Source: an uncultured Fluviicola sp.
Lineage (GTDB): Bacteria > Bacteroidota > Bacteroidia > Flavobacteriales_D > Crocinitomicaceae
Length of the DNA: 64,000 nt
Direction of reading: 5' to 3'
Assembly (NCBI GenBank): GCA_913009205.1
Contig: CAJVYC010000004.1
Coordinates: 62,001-126,000, forward strand
A model generated the notes under the pieces. It saw only the letters and a program-made list of their open reading frames with translations, searched no databases and was not told where the DNA came from. Numbering within the stretch: position 1 is the first letter of the stretch; the number at the start of each line of letters is the position of its first letter. The translations under genes were made by a program, and so were the position numbers. Positions 1-9,810 of this stretch are shown piece after piece.

Positions 1-1267
1 CATCTTTAATCGCGATTTTCTCAATACGAGCACGCTGAAGTAAGATTTCACGAATATCCTTTTCTGAAGGGTTCGCGCCAAGGTCCGTTATGCTTTTAAT
101 TTTCTCTTCGTTCAAGTGATCTTCCAGCCCCTTTACCATTCCGTAGAACGAAACTTCTGCCGTATTAGGAATGAATGAAAAGACTGAATTTGCTAAATCA
201 TTGTCTATTTTTTCAAGAATTTGAGGAACAATATTCCTGCCTAATTGTTGACGCTCTTTGTAAATATCTACATCACTTCCTCTGGAGAAATAGATGCGTT
301 CAAATGAACATTTTGCTTCAACTTTCGGTTCGTTGATTAAGGTCTCAGTAATCTTTCCGTTCTTTTTGATAATTAAAGCATGACCCGGTTTGATTTCCTT
401 AATTTGCTCTGCTTGTAAGTCAAATGCCGTTTGTATTACTGGTCGTTCAGACGCAACAACACAAATTTCATCATCTTCATACCAATAAGCGGGACGGATT
501 CCTGAAGGATCTCTAAGAACAAATGAATCACCATGCCCTAAAAGTCCAGCCATAGTATATCCACCATCCCAATCTTCAGATGCTTTTTTCAATACCTTTT
601 GAAGATCGATGCTGTCCGCAATCTTGCTGTAAATTTCGGAATTGCTATAACCTTGGGGTTTAAGCTGTTTATACATTTCGTCGTTTTCTGTATCAAGGAA
701 ATGACCAATTTTTTCAAGCACTGTAACCGTATCTGATTTTTCTTTCGGGTGCTGTCCAACGTGTAAAAGATCTTCAAACAACTCATCTACATTCGTTAAG
801 TTGAAGTTTCCAGCGACGACTAAATTTCTTGTAATCCAATTGTTCTGTCTTAAGAACGGATGACAACTTTCAATTGAATTTCTCCCAAACGTACCGTATC
901 TCAAGTGACCTAAGAATAATTCACCCGTAAACCCTGAATTTTTCTTTAAATAGTCAACATCTTTAAGATGCTCAGGATTTTCTTTTCCAATTTTTTCAAA
1001 CTTATTATTGATATAATCGAAAATGTCTTGGATCGGTTTGCTATCAATAGATCTGTACCTAGAAATGTACCTTTCTCCGGGAGACATATCAAACTTGATA
1101 TTAGCAACTCCAGCACCGTCCTGCCCCCGGTTGTGCTGTTTCTCCATTAATAAATGCAGTTTGTTTAGCCCGTAGAAAGCCGTGCCGTATTTATCAACGT
1201 AATATTGTAAGGGCTGTTTTAAACGAAGAAGTGCGATTCCGCATTCGTGTTTTATAGGATCACTCAT
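1..1267 (-). CDS. purF: Amidophosphoribosyltransferase-like class II glutamine amidotransferase (5' part, cut by window edge)
   Basis: The start codon is ATG at 1267 and the frame stays open to base 1, so about 422 N-terminal residues are visible and the C-terminus lies outside. The protein begins MSDPIKHECGIALLRL; Cys9 is the expected Ntn-amidotransferase nucleophile, exposed only if the short leader is removed. The motifs EKQHNRGQDGAG, GHLRYGTFG and GNFNLTN fit a GATase_6 domain, followed by RDPSGIRP. The family transfers glutamine ammonia to PRPP, the first step of purine synthesis. Bacteroidetes members are about 630 residues, so roughly two thirds is seen; the phosphoribosyltransferase active site is not in view. 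The gene is divergent from the large secreted-protein gene at 1449. I am confident of the family, less so that this is the housekeeping PurF rather than the Bacteroidetes second paralog. Confidence 0.85.
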   Translation of the reverse strand, partial: MSDPIKHECGIALLRLKQPLQYYVDKYGTAFYGLNKLHLLMEKQHNRGQDGAGVANIKFDMSPGERYISRYRSIDSKPIQDIFDYINNKFEKIGKENPEHLKDVDYLKKNSGFTGELFLGHLRYGTFGRNSIESCHPFLRQNNWITRNLVVAGNFNLTNVDELFEDLLHVGQHPKEKSDTVTVLEKIGHFLDTENDEMYKQLKPQGYSNSEIYSKIADSIDLQKVLKKASEDWDGGYTMAGLLGHGDSFVLRDPSGIRPAYWYEDDEICVVASERPVIQTAFDLQAEQIKEIKPGHALIIKKNGKITETLINEPKVEAKCSFERIYFSRGSDVDIYKERQQLGRNIVPQILEKIDNDLANSVFSFIPNTAEVSFYGMVKGLEDHLNEEKIKSITDLGANPSEKDIREILLQRARIEKIAIKD

Positions 1268-1290
1268 TGTTGGAACGTGTAAATTCGGTA

Positions 1291-1298
1291 CAAATTTA
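1291..1298 (-). promoter_or_regulatory. Putative -7 promoter element for purF
   Basis: On the minus strand this reads TAAATTTG, a perfect match to the Bacteroidetes -7 consensus TAnnTTTG, 23 nt before the ATG at 1267. A TTG lies 16 bp further upstream, somewhat closer than the usual -33 spacing. Prediction only. Confidence 0.45.
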
Positions 1299-1448
1299 CG
1301 TATAATAAATCGACCAATTGAGCAATAATTACCGCATTGTTTTAATCCTTTGTTTGAAGCAACCATTTGGGCATTTAAACCGTATATATATAGCAGGTTA
1401 AACAATAAGTCGAGCACATTAATTGTTTGTATGTTTAATCTAACCTAA

Positions 1449-4400
1449 TTGTTGTATTTTAAACCTATTGTGAGACAATTTGTATTTTCCATATTTCTAA
1501 TAATTTTTAGTGGCTTTAATTTGCTTGCTCAAGATGTTTGGATGCACCCTAATGCAGGGCAATGGGATGACAGAATAGAATACAAAGTTGATCTCCAGAT
1601 GGGGGATATGTACATCGAAAAAGATGGTTTTACCTATAACTTATCCGATGCCAAATCTATACATGGACATGATCATCAGCTTGAAGCACACGATCAAGAG
1701 GAAGATGAAAAGATTCAATCCCACGTTGTAAAATCAAAGTTTATTGGCTCAAGTTGGAGAGGAAATGCTTTTGAAACTAACCCGTCGAGCTTCTACAGGA
1801 ATTATTTTCAAGGATCGGATAAGAGCAAATGGAAATCAAGACTACATAGTTACAGCATTCTTTCGATGATAGATTTATACTCTGGAATTGATCTTTTAAT
1901 GGATGGCACAAGAGGAGGATTAAAATATTCATTTCGAGTTGACCCAGCAGTTGACGCTGATCAAATACAAATGAGGTACGAAGGACAGGACAGTCTTTTC
2001 ATTGATGAGCTCGGTAATTTGCACATCACAAATATATTTGGTGAAATTATTGAAGAAGCACCAGTCGCTTGGCTGGATGAGACTAGCCGAAAAATTCAAG
2101 TTGAATTCAAAATCGTTGGAAAAACAGTTTCATTCAATTTCCCTGATGGCTATGACGAATCCAAAACGTTAATTATTGACCCCACATTAACATTTTCAAC
2201 GTTTACTGGCTCAACTGCGGATAACTGGGGAATGACTGCTACTCCAGATTCAAATGGAAATTTAGTTGCTGGAGGAACTGTTTTTGGTTTAGGTTATCCA
2301 GTAACTATAGGTGTATTTGATACAACTTTCAATGGCGGAACAGTCGATGCCGTAGTGACCAAATTCAGTTCAGATGGATCGAGTTTGATTTTCTCAACCT
2401 ACATTGGAGGGTCTGGATCTGAGACGACGAATAGTATGATCAGCGATGCAAATGATGATCTCTATGTATACGGTGTAACATCTTCGACGAATTTTCCAAT
2501 GGCCGGAGCGTCTTTTGATAATACGCACAACGGTGGGCCGGCTCCAATAAACTCTAATGGTTTAGGATTTAATACCGGAACAGATTTATTCATTGCTAAA
2601 ATGTCGGCAGACGGAACGAGCTTGATAGCATCAACTTTTGTTGGAGGTTCAGGTGTAGATGGATTGAACAATTCTGGACTCGCTTATAATTATGGGGATG
2701 AGTTTAGAGGAGAAATAATTGTTGATGATAACGGCTTTGTCTATGTGTCATCAACTACTAAATCTGTCGATTTCCCGACTGTATTTGGATCACAATCTTC
2801 ATTAAGCGGAACGCATGATGCGGTTATTTTTAAAATGACGCCACAATTAAACAGTATGGTGTGGTCCACTTATTTTGGTGGAACCGGTGCTGAAACTGGT
2901 AATTCAGTTCAAGTCGCTGGAAATGGAGATGTTTTTATTGCAGGTGGATCAACCTCCACCTCATTGCCGTTTAACTTAGGGCACGATTTAACTTATGGTG
3001 GAATAAGTGATGGTTATTTGGCGCGATTTAGTGGTGTAAACGGAGCACTTCTCACAGGAACCTATATTGGAATCGGCGAATACGATCAAGCTTATTTTGT
3101 GCAGCTGGATATCGATGATAACGTTTATGTACTGGGACAAACGGAATCGGATTTAGGAGTTACTCCCGGGCAATATGGAGTTGCTAATTCTGGACAATTT
3201 ATTAGAAAGTACGGTTCAAATTTGATGTCATTGCAATGGACTACAATGATTGGGTCAGGTTCAGGTCACGTGGAGATATCGCCAACGGCATTCCTTGTTT
3301 CGGATTGTTATGATATTTACTTGTCTGGTTGGGGAGGAAGTTTGAACGTTCAATTATCCTCAGCAATTAATTCGAGCGTATCGGGATTTCCAACGACTCC
3401 AGGGGCGTATCAGACGGCTACCAATGGAGAAAATTTCTACATCGCAGTTTTAGATCAGGATGCAACGGCCTTAAAATATGCTACGTTCTTTGGAGGAACA
3501 AACAATTTGAGTAGTCAACACGTGGACGGCGGTACAAGTCGTTTTGATAAATCGGGTAGAATTTACCACGCAGCCTGTGGGTCATGTGGATCGAATGTCA
3601 ACAATGGATTTACCACAACGCTTGGTGTTTGGGCTCCGCTTAGCGGAAGTTCAAATTGTAACTTGGCCGCATTTAAATTTGAACTGAGTACAATTGAAGC
3701 CATTGTGTCTACTCCAGATCCAATTGTTTGCTTACCCGACCCAGTTATTTTTAATAACAACAGCGCAAATGGAAATGCATTTTTCTGGGACTTTGGTGAT
3801 GGAAATTTTTCGAATGACGTGAACCCATCGCATTTATACGGGGGAGCGGGAAACTATACCGTTACGCTTGTTGTAATGGACACCAATGAATGTTTCAGTC
3901 CCGATTCGGTAGAATTCCTTATAATAATTGGTGATTTTAATGGAGGTGTAATTACGCCGCCTGGACCAATTTGCCCCGGTGATTCCTACCAATTGGAAGC
4001 CTTTGGAGGAGTAGATTATGTTTGGACACCAGCTGCGAATTTAGACAATCCGAACATAGCCACACCAATTGCAACGTTAGCGCAAACAACGGATTTCATG
4101 GTCATTATTTCCGATAGTTGTGGAATTGACACCGCTTATGTTACTGTTCCTGTCCATATTGGAACCGCCTCGATTTCGAACGATACGAGTGTTTGTATTG
4201 GAAATAATGTTGCTTTGTTCGCAACAGGAGGTAACACTTACGAATGGTCGCCGGGAACTTATCTTGATGATCCATTCTCATCAACTCCAATAAGTACACC
4301 TTTGATTGATATTTCATACACGGTTGCGATAACAACAAACAATGGTTGCGTGTTGTCTGATTCGGTTACGATAGGCGTCTTCTATACGCCACCAGTTCCG

Positions 4401-5345
4401 ATCATGCCGGATGTATTGCAAATGTGTCAAGGCGCTTCTATTGAAATAACTGTCGGAGGAGCTCAAACCTATTTTTGGTATCCAAATACTGACATAAACT
4501 TTATAGATACGAACGTGGTCACAGTTAATCCTCCTGCTGATTTTACTTATTATTGCGATTTCATAAATGCTTGTGGATCTAAAATAGATAGTGTCTTGAT
4601 CGAAGTGATTACTTCAAATATTTATGCAGGAACGGATACAATCATTTGCCCTGGAGAAACAACTCCGATTTGGGCGCAAGGCGGAGTGAGTTATGTCTGG
4701 TCACCTTCTCAATCATTGAGTGCTGCAAATACTTCATTGGTTTATGCTACACCAACTGATCCAACTATCTATTATGTAATTGGAACCGATCAATACGGAT
4801 GTACAGATACAGCATCTGTATTTGTGGATTTATATCCTCAGCCATTTATACAAACCAATCCTGATGTTTATGCTTTCTTGGGAGATTTAGTCCCCTTATC
4901 AGCTACGAGTTCAACTTCGGGGCCGTATGAATGGTATCCAACTGAATTCTTGACGTGTGTGGTTTGTGAGAATCCTGTGGCCAATCCAAACCAAAATTAT
5001 ACGTACTGGGTTACTTATACTGATATCAACGGATGTTCAGCTTTTGATACGGTAAATATTTTTTACGATCCGATTATTTGGGTTCCAAATACATTCACAC
5101 CAGGAGATGGAGATGAACATAATAATTTGTTTTACGCAGAAGGTGGAAATATTAAAACCTTTGAGATGTTGATTTTTAACCGATGGGGAGAATTGATTGT
5201 GACACTAAATGATCTGGAAGAATCATGGGATGGAAGATTTAAAGGATTGGATTGTCAAGATGGAACTTATGTTTGGAAAGTAACGATCACTTCTTTTGAG
5301 GATGTGGAATCCATTTATAATGGCCACGTTAATTTGTTGAGATAA
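1449..5345 (+). CDS. Large secreted T9SS type B protein with SBBP propeller repeats, PKD and Ig-like repeats
   Basis: Up to 1298 residues, probably a cell-surface or gliding-associated adhesin exported by Sec and then T9SS. There is no ATG before the signal peptide (residues 8-28, hydrophobic, ending LLAQ), so translation must start at TTG 1449, TTG 1452 or GTG 1470. An ATG at 1431 is in frame but separated by a TAA at 1446. Residues about 29-245 resemble the domain that often precedes SBBP repeats; about 245-790 carry SBBP-type beta-propeller repeats (recurring FSTYIGGSG-like strands); about 795-870 is a PKD domain (FFWDFGDGN); about 870-1200 holds repeated Ig-like units with a YVWSP-type core. 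The last about 85 residues (IWVPNTFTPGDGDEHNN ... FNRWGE ... DGTYVWKV) are the gliding-motility-associated type B sorting domain. Substrate or partner is unknown. Confidence 0.85.
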   Translation: MLYFKPIVRQFVFSIFLIIFSGFNLLAQDVWMHPNAGQWDDRIEYKVDLQMGDMYIEKDGFTYNLSDAKSIHGHDHQLEAHDQEEDEKIQSHVVKSKFIGSSWRGNAFETNPSSFYRNYFQGSDKSKWKSRLHSYSILSMIDLYSGIDLLMDGTRGGLKYSFRVDPAVDADQIQMRYEGQDSLFIDELGNLHITNIFGEIIEEAPVAWLDETSRKIQVEFKIVGKTVSFNFPDGYDESKTLIIDPTLTFSTFTGSTADNWGMTATPDSNGNLVAGGTVFGLGYPVTIGVFDTTFNGGTVDAVVTKFSSDGSSLIFSTYIGGSGSETTNSMISDANDDLYVYGVTSSTNFPMAGASFDNTHNGGPAPINSNGLGFNTGTDLFIAKMSADGTSLIASTFVGGSGVDGLNNSGLAYNYGDEFRGEIIVDDNGFVYVSSTTKSVDFPTVFGSQSSLSGTHDAVIFKMTPQLNSMVWSTYFGGTGAETGNSVQVAGNGDVFIAGGSTSTSLPFNLGHDLTYGGISDGYLARFSGVNGALLTGTYIGIGEYDQAYFVQLDIDDNVYVLGQTESDLGVTPGQYGVANSGQFIRKYGSNLMSLQWTTMIGSGSGHVEISPTAFLVSDCYDIYLSGWGGSLNVQLSSAINSSVSGFPTTPGAYQTATNGENFYIAVLDQDATALKYATFFGGTNNLSSQHVDGGTSRFDKSGRIYHAACGSCGSNVNNGFTTTLGVWAPLSGSSNCNLAAFKFELSTIEAIVSTPDPIVCLPDPVIFNNNSANGNAFFWDFGDGNFSNDVNPSHLYGGAGNYTVTLVVMDTNECFSPDSVEFLIIIGDFNGGVITPPGPICPGDSYQLEAFGGVDYVWTPAANLDNPNIATPIATLAQTTDFMVIISDSCGIDTAYVTVPVHIGTASISNDTSVCIGNNVALFATGGNTYEWSPGTYLDDPFSSTPISTPLIDISYTVAITTNNGCVLSDSVTIGVFYTPPVPIMPDVLQMCQGASIEITVGGAQTYFWYPNTDINFIDTNVVTVNPPADFTYYCDFINACGSKIDSVLIEVITSNIYAGTDTIICPGETTPIWAQGGVSYVWSPSQSLSAANTSLVYATPTDPTIYYVIGTDQYGCTDTASVFVDLYPQPFIQTNPDVYAFLGDLVPLSATSSTSGPYEWYPTEFLTCVVCENPVANPNQNYTYWVTYTDINGCSAFDTVNIFYDPIIWVPNTFTPGDGDEHNNLFYAEGGNIKTFEMLIFNRWGELIVTLNDLEESWDGRFKGLDCQDGTYVWKVTITSFEDVESIYNGHVNLLR

Positions 5346-5346
5346 T

Positions 5347-5771
5347 CTAAGAGGTGTAACCCATTCGAATTACATTTTCACCACTGGGTTCATGCACCTC
5401 ATCTTTTAAAAATTGAAATCCAAATTTATCATAGAACCGACGTCCAATCTTGTTCTTACTGAATACTTCAACTTCTAGTTCCTCTTATTGCGCTTCGATA
5501 AACCGAACCAGCTTTTGCCCAATGCTCTTGGAATGGTTGTGTGATAAACAAAGAGACCTCTAATTTCATTCTTCTGCATTCCGATGAATCCTTTGACTTG
5601 GCTGCCTTCTTCATATACCCCAGTTTCTGATCAAGGCATGAAATGATCTTTCATCATCGTTTCAACCATTTCAACAAACTCAATAGAAAGGAACGGGTGC
5701 GCCAAGTTAGAGGCTTATTTTCAAACATCCATTATTGAACATAGATTTCCGTCCGTATGTTTTCTAATCAT
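5347..5771 (-). pseudogene. Decayed GNAT N-acetyltransferase (YjaB-like)
   Basis: Read from an ATG at 5771 (MIRKHTDG), the remnant keeps a GNAT pattern over its full length: AHPFLSIEFVEMV, GVYEEGSQVKGFIGM, NEIRGLFV, SIGQKLVRFIEAQ and LEVEVFSKNKIGRRFYDKFGF, ending at TAG 5347-5349. It is interrupted by two stops where Trp and Gln would be expected (TGA, TAA just before ASNLAHPF), a TGA after DHFMP, a one-base frameshift after GLFV, and a TAA after IEAQ. The total of 425 nt is one short of a multiple of three, consistent with a single-base loss. Since most family motifs remain recognisable, inactivation looks recent. It lies 6 bp downstream of the dioxygenase gene on the same strand and may once have been co-transcribed with it. 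Original substrate unknown. Confidence 0.8.
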
Positions 5772-5777
5772 TAAGTA

Positions 5778-6302
5778 TTAAATGAAACGTTCATCAACTT
5801 CCATGACATGTGAACAGTTATTACATGTTCTCAATTCTTCGGAAGCATAAAACGACCTGAACCTTGAGATAAAGTCATGCTCGATGTCCTCAAGAGGGAA
5901 TCGATATTCATGTAGTTTATGATTACACTCATCACAAAACCACATTAATCCATCAGTTAAATCCGTTCCCTTGCGAACACGTTCAATAACTAATCCAACG
6001 GTGTTTGCACCACGAACAGGATTGTGTGGGATGTTGGAAGGGAGTAAAAAAATATCTCCTTCTCTAATAATTATCTCTTTTGGTTCTCCATCTTTTTGAA
6101 CCGTTACAGTGATATCTCCTTCTAATTGATAGAATAGCTCCTCACTTTCATTGAAATGATAATCTTTACGAGCGTTAGGCCCACCAACGATCATTACTAT
6201 AAAATCACCAGCCTGAACATAAAGGTTCTTATTGCTAACAGGGGGCTTTAATAAATCGCGATTGGTCTCAATCCATTCTTTAAGGTTAAAAGGAGTTAAC
6301 AT
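5778..6302 (-). CDS. nbaC: 3-hydroxyanthranilate 3,4-dioxygenase
   Basis: 174 residues, normal for the bacterial enzyme. It opens the ring of 3-hydroxyanthranilate to 2-amino-3-carboxymuconate semialdehyde, the step of the kynurenine pathway that leads to quinolinate and NAD, in the cytoplasm. The cupin metal ligands are present as His49, Glu55 and His93 (in YHFNESEE and NIPHNP), with conserved Arg45 and Arg97 nearby. A C-terminal rubredoxin-like site is made by FCDEC (Cys123, Cys126) and CNNC (Cys160, Cys163), as in the proteobacterial enzyme. No other kynurenine-pathway gene is in this window. The ATG at 6302 gives the standard N-terminus. A TAACTTTA at 6328-6335 on the minus strand could be its -7 element. 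Confidence 0.95.
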   Translation of the reverse strand: MLTPFNLKEWIETNRDLLKPPVSNKNLYVQAGDFIVMIVGGPNARKDYHFNESEELFYQLEGDITVTVQKDGEPKEIIIREGDIFLLPSNIPHNPVRGANTVGLVIERVRKGTDLTDGLMWFCDECNHKLHEYRFPLEDIEHDFISRFRSFYASEELRTCNNCSHVMEVDERFI

Positions 6303-6353
6303 AAATATAGGTTTTAAACGTGTTACGTAAAGTTAGAAAATATCGAGCATAAA

Positions 6354-6383
6354 AAAGCCCTTTCAAATAAATGAAAGGGCTTT
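6354..6383 (-). terminator. Intrinsic terminator downstream of the 6472-9684 gene
   Basis: A perfect 12-bp stem (AAAGCCCTTTCA at 6354-6365 with TGAAAGGGCTTT at 6372-6383) and 6-nt loop, followed on the minus strand by a run of T. It lies about 90 nt after the T9SS paralog and should stop readthrough into the dioxygenase gene. Confidence 0.85.
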
Positions 6384-6471
6384 AAGATATTTAGAAAGCT
6401 CTACAGGTTATTTTCAAATCCCAACCTTGGCTGGTCATTTTCAAACTCCCTATCGAAAGCTTTGCTTTTTC

Positions 6472-9400
6472 TTATTGTTTCACGACTCTGAATATTTTCT
6501 CAGCATTGTCATTGAATACTCGAACTAAATAAATACCTATTTCAAGTGTTTCAAGATTAACTTCTGTTGTTTCAGTTCCGTTAACTGCTGCTGCTTGAGC
6601 AGTAATCACTTTTCCGTTAAGATCAGTTAACTCCATGTTGAATACTTCAGTTGACCCATAGTTAGAAATGTAAACCATTCCTGTAGTTGGGTTAGGGTGA
6701 ATATCCATTCCATTGAAGAACAAGTCTTGTAAGTTCAAGTAATCACAGTTGAAATCAACATCAACAATAATATTTGCTGAATCATCAGGACAAACACCAT
6801 TTCCAGTAATGTAATCGTAGTTGAATTGACCAGGTATTGGACCAGAATTAATTCCAGTTGAAGTTATCAAAGTGTTCGTTGGATCGTACCAGTCTCCACC
6901 TAAATCAACATTTCCACCTAATCCATCTAATAAATCAACTGGTTGGTTCAAACAAGCTGTGATTGTTCCATCGCTACCAGCAGAAGAAGGCGCGTAAATC
7001 TCAACTTGAGTTAAAACAGTGTCCGCTGCACAACCGTCAGCTACAACGTAATTAAATCCAAATACTTGAGAAGCTAATCCAGCAGACACAAAGATGGAAC
7101 CATTGAAGTTAGCTGTTGGAATGTTTTCATACCAAACACCACCAGCATCATTACCCGTAATGTTTGTAAACAAGTCAACCGTATCGCCAAGACAGATATC
7201 AGTCAATCCATTATCAGTTCCTGCTGTAATATCAATATCAGTTAAAGACATGTTGTAAGTACCTGTTGCAGTTGTACTCCAAGAATCATACATTAAGAAG
7301 TAATTGTTCCCAGGAGTCAATCCACAAAGATTCAATAATGGTGGATTCTGCGTGAACGCATTGCCCGAGTCATCATTTGCTCCAACTAAAGTGTACGTTG
7401 CGAAATCATTACAATCTGTTGCTTCGTATGCCGCAAGTTGACCATCAAAATTGATTCCTTCACAGTTAATTCTTACATTTCCAGAGGCTGGAGCTGTGAA
7501 AGTGTACCATACAGTTGAGTTAACATTTGAGTTACTCCATCCATTTTGAACTGCGTTTCCTAATGCAGGAGGAGCAATCGTTGCTTCGTTTGCATCAGTT
7601 GTTGCACCAGCGTTGTTGAATGTCAATAAAGTTCCATCAACAGCCAAGTCTTCAGCAAAACATGTAGAATCATTTGTCAATGGCATAGTGAAAGATACAG
7701 GTCCAACCCAGTTAGATGAATCAGTTCCACAAACCGCTTGAATATAAACTTCATAAACACCACCACCAATCAAAGAGTTGTCAGCAGTCGTATCAGTAAA
7801 GTTGTTATCTACCCAAACAGTAGTTCCAGTACCTCCGACATATCCAGACCATCCAAAATCAACACCAAAACCAGTAGAAGGGTATCCTACGTTTTCAGTC
7901 CAAGACCACACAGAGAAAAGTGTATCAACAGCAGATGCCGCTGCGATTCCTGTTGGATCAGCACAGTTTGGAAGCGTTGTAAACGATCCCATATATCCGT
8001 TTGAAGTAAGTCCAGGACCACATTCAGCGTAGACATAAACATCGTAAGTTGTAATATCATTCAACCCTGGCATAATTAAAGCTGGAGTTGAAGTAGAAAC
8101 AGATGTTCCTGTTTGAGTAGGATCAAATCCTGTTGGTCCGTAAATAACAGTCCAGTTCGTTTCACCTGATAAACCAGAACCCCAAGTTACAGCACCTTCG
8201 TTCGCAGTAGTATAAGTAACAGAGAAGTTTTGAACAGGAGGACAGTTTGTGTAGTAGAAGTGAGCACATGAATTATCAGTCAAGTACTGTGCATTGTTGT
8301 TAGACAAGTTAATGTCTGTGTTTGGACCTGCAATACCAATATCAGCGCTCGCTCCATAGTCATCAAACGCATTTACACCACCAAATACAACATCATCATA
8401 CACGAAATAAATTTCATTTGTTGCCTCTTCTATTTGAACTTCAAATGTAACATTTGGAGCTCCAACAGAACCTGAAAAGTTACATCGCTCGAACCATTCA
8501 ACAACGAACACCCTGTTTGGAGCGGTACCTATTGTCTCGTAATATACATTACCTGTTTCTGAATCCAAATCATCAAGCCAAGGATAAAGACCATCGGCTA
8601 AAGTGGTCATGTTTCCTGCGAAGCTAGTGAATCCAGTAAGGGTCCCTAGTTTGATGTCACCATTGTTTCCAATAGAGATGTCATTAATTATATTCCCTTG
8701 ATACAAGAACGGGAAAGGTAAGACAACACCAATTGCGCCGTCATCAGTAAGATTTGTTGGTGTCCCTGTTGTAGAGATATCAATAAATCCAATCGCCGGA
8801 CACTCCGTGTCAGCTTCCATGAATTGACCTTGGTTGTAAGTGTTAAATTCATTTGGTCCAACTTGGAAAGATGAATCAGCAGCACCACAAACTCCCATCA
8901 CGTAAACATCATAGAATGAATTTGAAGTTAATCCTGTAATAGTATAGTTAGGGTTTGGTGAAGTAAAAACTGAAGTTCCAGTACCAGGAGTAAATCCTAC
9001 TGGTCCGTATTCGATTTCCCATTCAGTTTCAGTTCCAGTCGGAGTCCATGACAATGAACCAGAAGTTAAATCTGAAGAGTCCATTACCAAGGCAGTTGGT
9101 GCTGGACAAGTAGGAGCTTCAATAACTGAAACGTCATCAAGTAATAAATCATTGTAAAAGTCAAGACCAGCGCCTCCTGATTCCGCTCTGAAACGAAATT
9201 GAGCTAAGTTAGCGCCATAAGTATAAGTTGAAACAATGTAAGTGTTTTCGACCCATTGACTTCCAGTTTCACCTACTATTTCATCAATTGTTGTCCATCC
9301 ACCCAATCCATCAGATGCTTCAACAAAGATAGAGTTGTAAGGAGTTAATGCTCCAGTATAGTGACTTACAGTCCAAAATCTTAATTCAGGAACTGTCAAT

Positions 9401-9684
9401 GCTGTTACATCAATTTCTGGTGTTGTTAATATAACACCTGCATCTAATCCAGAGAAATCAATCCAAGCATAGTTGTTTGCCACACCATTCGTATGATCTA
9501 AAGTTCCAGAAACATCGTAGCCTGGATTCCCAGTGTATACCCATGGGCCACCAGTAGTCGCAGATTGTGTCCAAAACGTCGGATTAGTTGGCCCCGTAAA
9601 AGGCTCCGCCCAAGGAGCAGTGACTTGCGCTATAGAATAAAGCCCTCCTAGCAAAAAGAGAGACGATAGTAAAAGGTTTTTCAT
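6472..9684 (-). CDS. Secreted T9SS type A adhesin-like protein with FN3 repeats (paralog 1)
   Basis: 1070 residues with a Sec signal peptide (MKNLLLSSLFLLGGLYSIAQ). After it comes a MAM/jelly-roll-like module (about 20-190), then fibronectin type III-like repeats with a recurring WEIEYGPVGFTPGTG / NWTVIYGPTGFDPTQTG signature and Cys-rich edges, a module with a GNVRINCEG core that resembles other carbohydrate- or pre-peptidase-type beta sandwiches, and Ig-like units. The last about 75 residues (MDIHPNPTTGMVYISN ... GIYLVRVFNDN) are a type A T9SS sorting domain. Function is probably surface adhesion; no catalytic motif seen. It is the neighbour and close relative of the gene at 9895-13956. The two align without gaps from their stop codons, and 7249-8199 is identical between them. 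Confidence 0.85.
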   Translation of the reverse strand: MKNLLLSSLFLLGGLYSIAQVTAPWAEPFTGPTNPTFWTQSATTGGPWVYTGNPGYDVSGTLDHTNGVANNYAWIDFSGLDAGVILTTPEIDVTALTVPELRFWTVSHYTGALTPYNSIFVEASDGLGGWTTIDEIVGETGSQWVENTYIVSTYTYGANLAQFRFRAESGGAGLDFYNDLLLDDVSVIEAPTCPAPTALVMDSSDLTSGSLSWTPTGTETEWEIEYGPVGFTPGTGTSVFTSPNPNYTITGLTSNSFYDVYVMGVCGAADSSFQVGPNEFNTYNQGQFMEADTECPAIGFIDISTTGTPTNLTDDGAIGVVLPFPFLYQGNIINDISIGNNGDIKLGTLTGFTSFAGNMTTLADGLYPWLDDLDSETGNVYYETIGTAPNRVFVVEWFERCNFSGSVGAPNVTFEVQIEEATNEIYFVYDDVVFGGVNAFDDYGASADIGIAGPNTDINLSNNNAQYLTDNSCAHFYYTNCPPVQNFSVTYTTANEGAVTWGSGLSGETNWTVIYGPTGFDPTQTGTSVSTSTPALIMPGLNDITTYDVYVYAECGPGLTSNGYMGSFTTLPNCADPTGIAAASAVDTLFSVWSWTENVGYPSTGFGVDFGWSGYVGGTGTTVWVDNNFTDTTADNSLIGGGVYEVYIQAVCGTDSSNWVGPVSFTMPLTNDSTCFAEDLAVDGTLLTFNNAGATTDANEATIAPPALGNAVQNGWSNSNVNSTVWYTFTAPASGNVRINCEGINFDGQLAAYEATDCNDFATYTLVGANDDSGNAFTQNPPLLNLCGLTPGNNYFLMYDSWSTTATGTYNMSLTDIDITAGTDNGLTDICLGDTVDLFTNITGNDAGGVWYENIPTANFNGSIFVSAGLASQVFGFNYVVADGCAADTVLTQVEIYAPSSAGSDGTITACLNQPVDLLDGLGGNVDLGGDWYDPTNTLITSTGINSGPIPGQFNYDYITGNGVCPDDSANIIVDVDFNCDYLNLQDLFFNGMDIHPNPTTGMVYISNYGSTEVFNMELTDLNGKVITAQAAAVNGTETTEVNLETLEIGIYLVRVFNDNAEKIFRVVKQ
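7249..8199. repeat. 951-bp tract identical to 10672-11622 (copy 1)
   Basis: I compared this stretch with 10672-11622 and found no difference; the offset is constant at 3423 bp. The flanking bases differ on both sides (7248 A versus 10671 T; 8200 G versus 11623 A). It covers two FN3-like units and the GNVRINCEG module of the two paralogs. Best read as a recent gene-conversion tract. Confidence 0.95.
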
Positions 9685-9718
9685 AAAGTATAGGTTAATT
9701 AGTAATTAAAAACTGGCA

Positions 9719-9749
9719 TAAAGGTATGATTTATAATAATAGGCTCCAA
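9719..9749 (-). promoter_or_regulatory. Putative promoter of paralog 1
   Basis: Minus strand: TTG (9747-9749), a 20-bp spacer, then TACCTTTA (9719-9726), close to TAnnTTTG. The same TTGGAG-N-TAYCTTTA layout with an identical 20-bp spacer stands before paralog 2. Confidence 0.5.
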
Positions 9750-9810
9750 CATAATTTTATAGTTGAAACGAATATATTTAATTCTATCGAGAAAGTTCAA
9801 GAGACAAAAA

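Noticed and set aside
7738-8032. Two overlapping plus-strand ORFs repeated identically at 11161-11455
   Set aside because: They lie antisense to the shared 951-bp tract and are identical only because the tract is; no start signals or protein-like composition.
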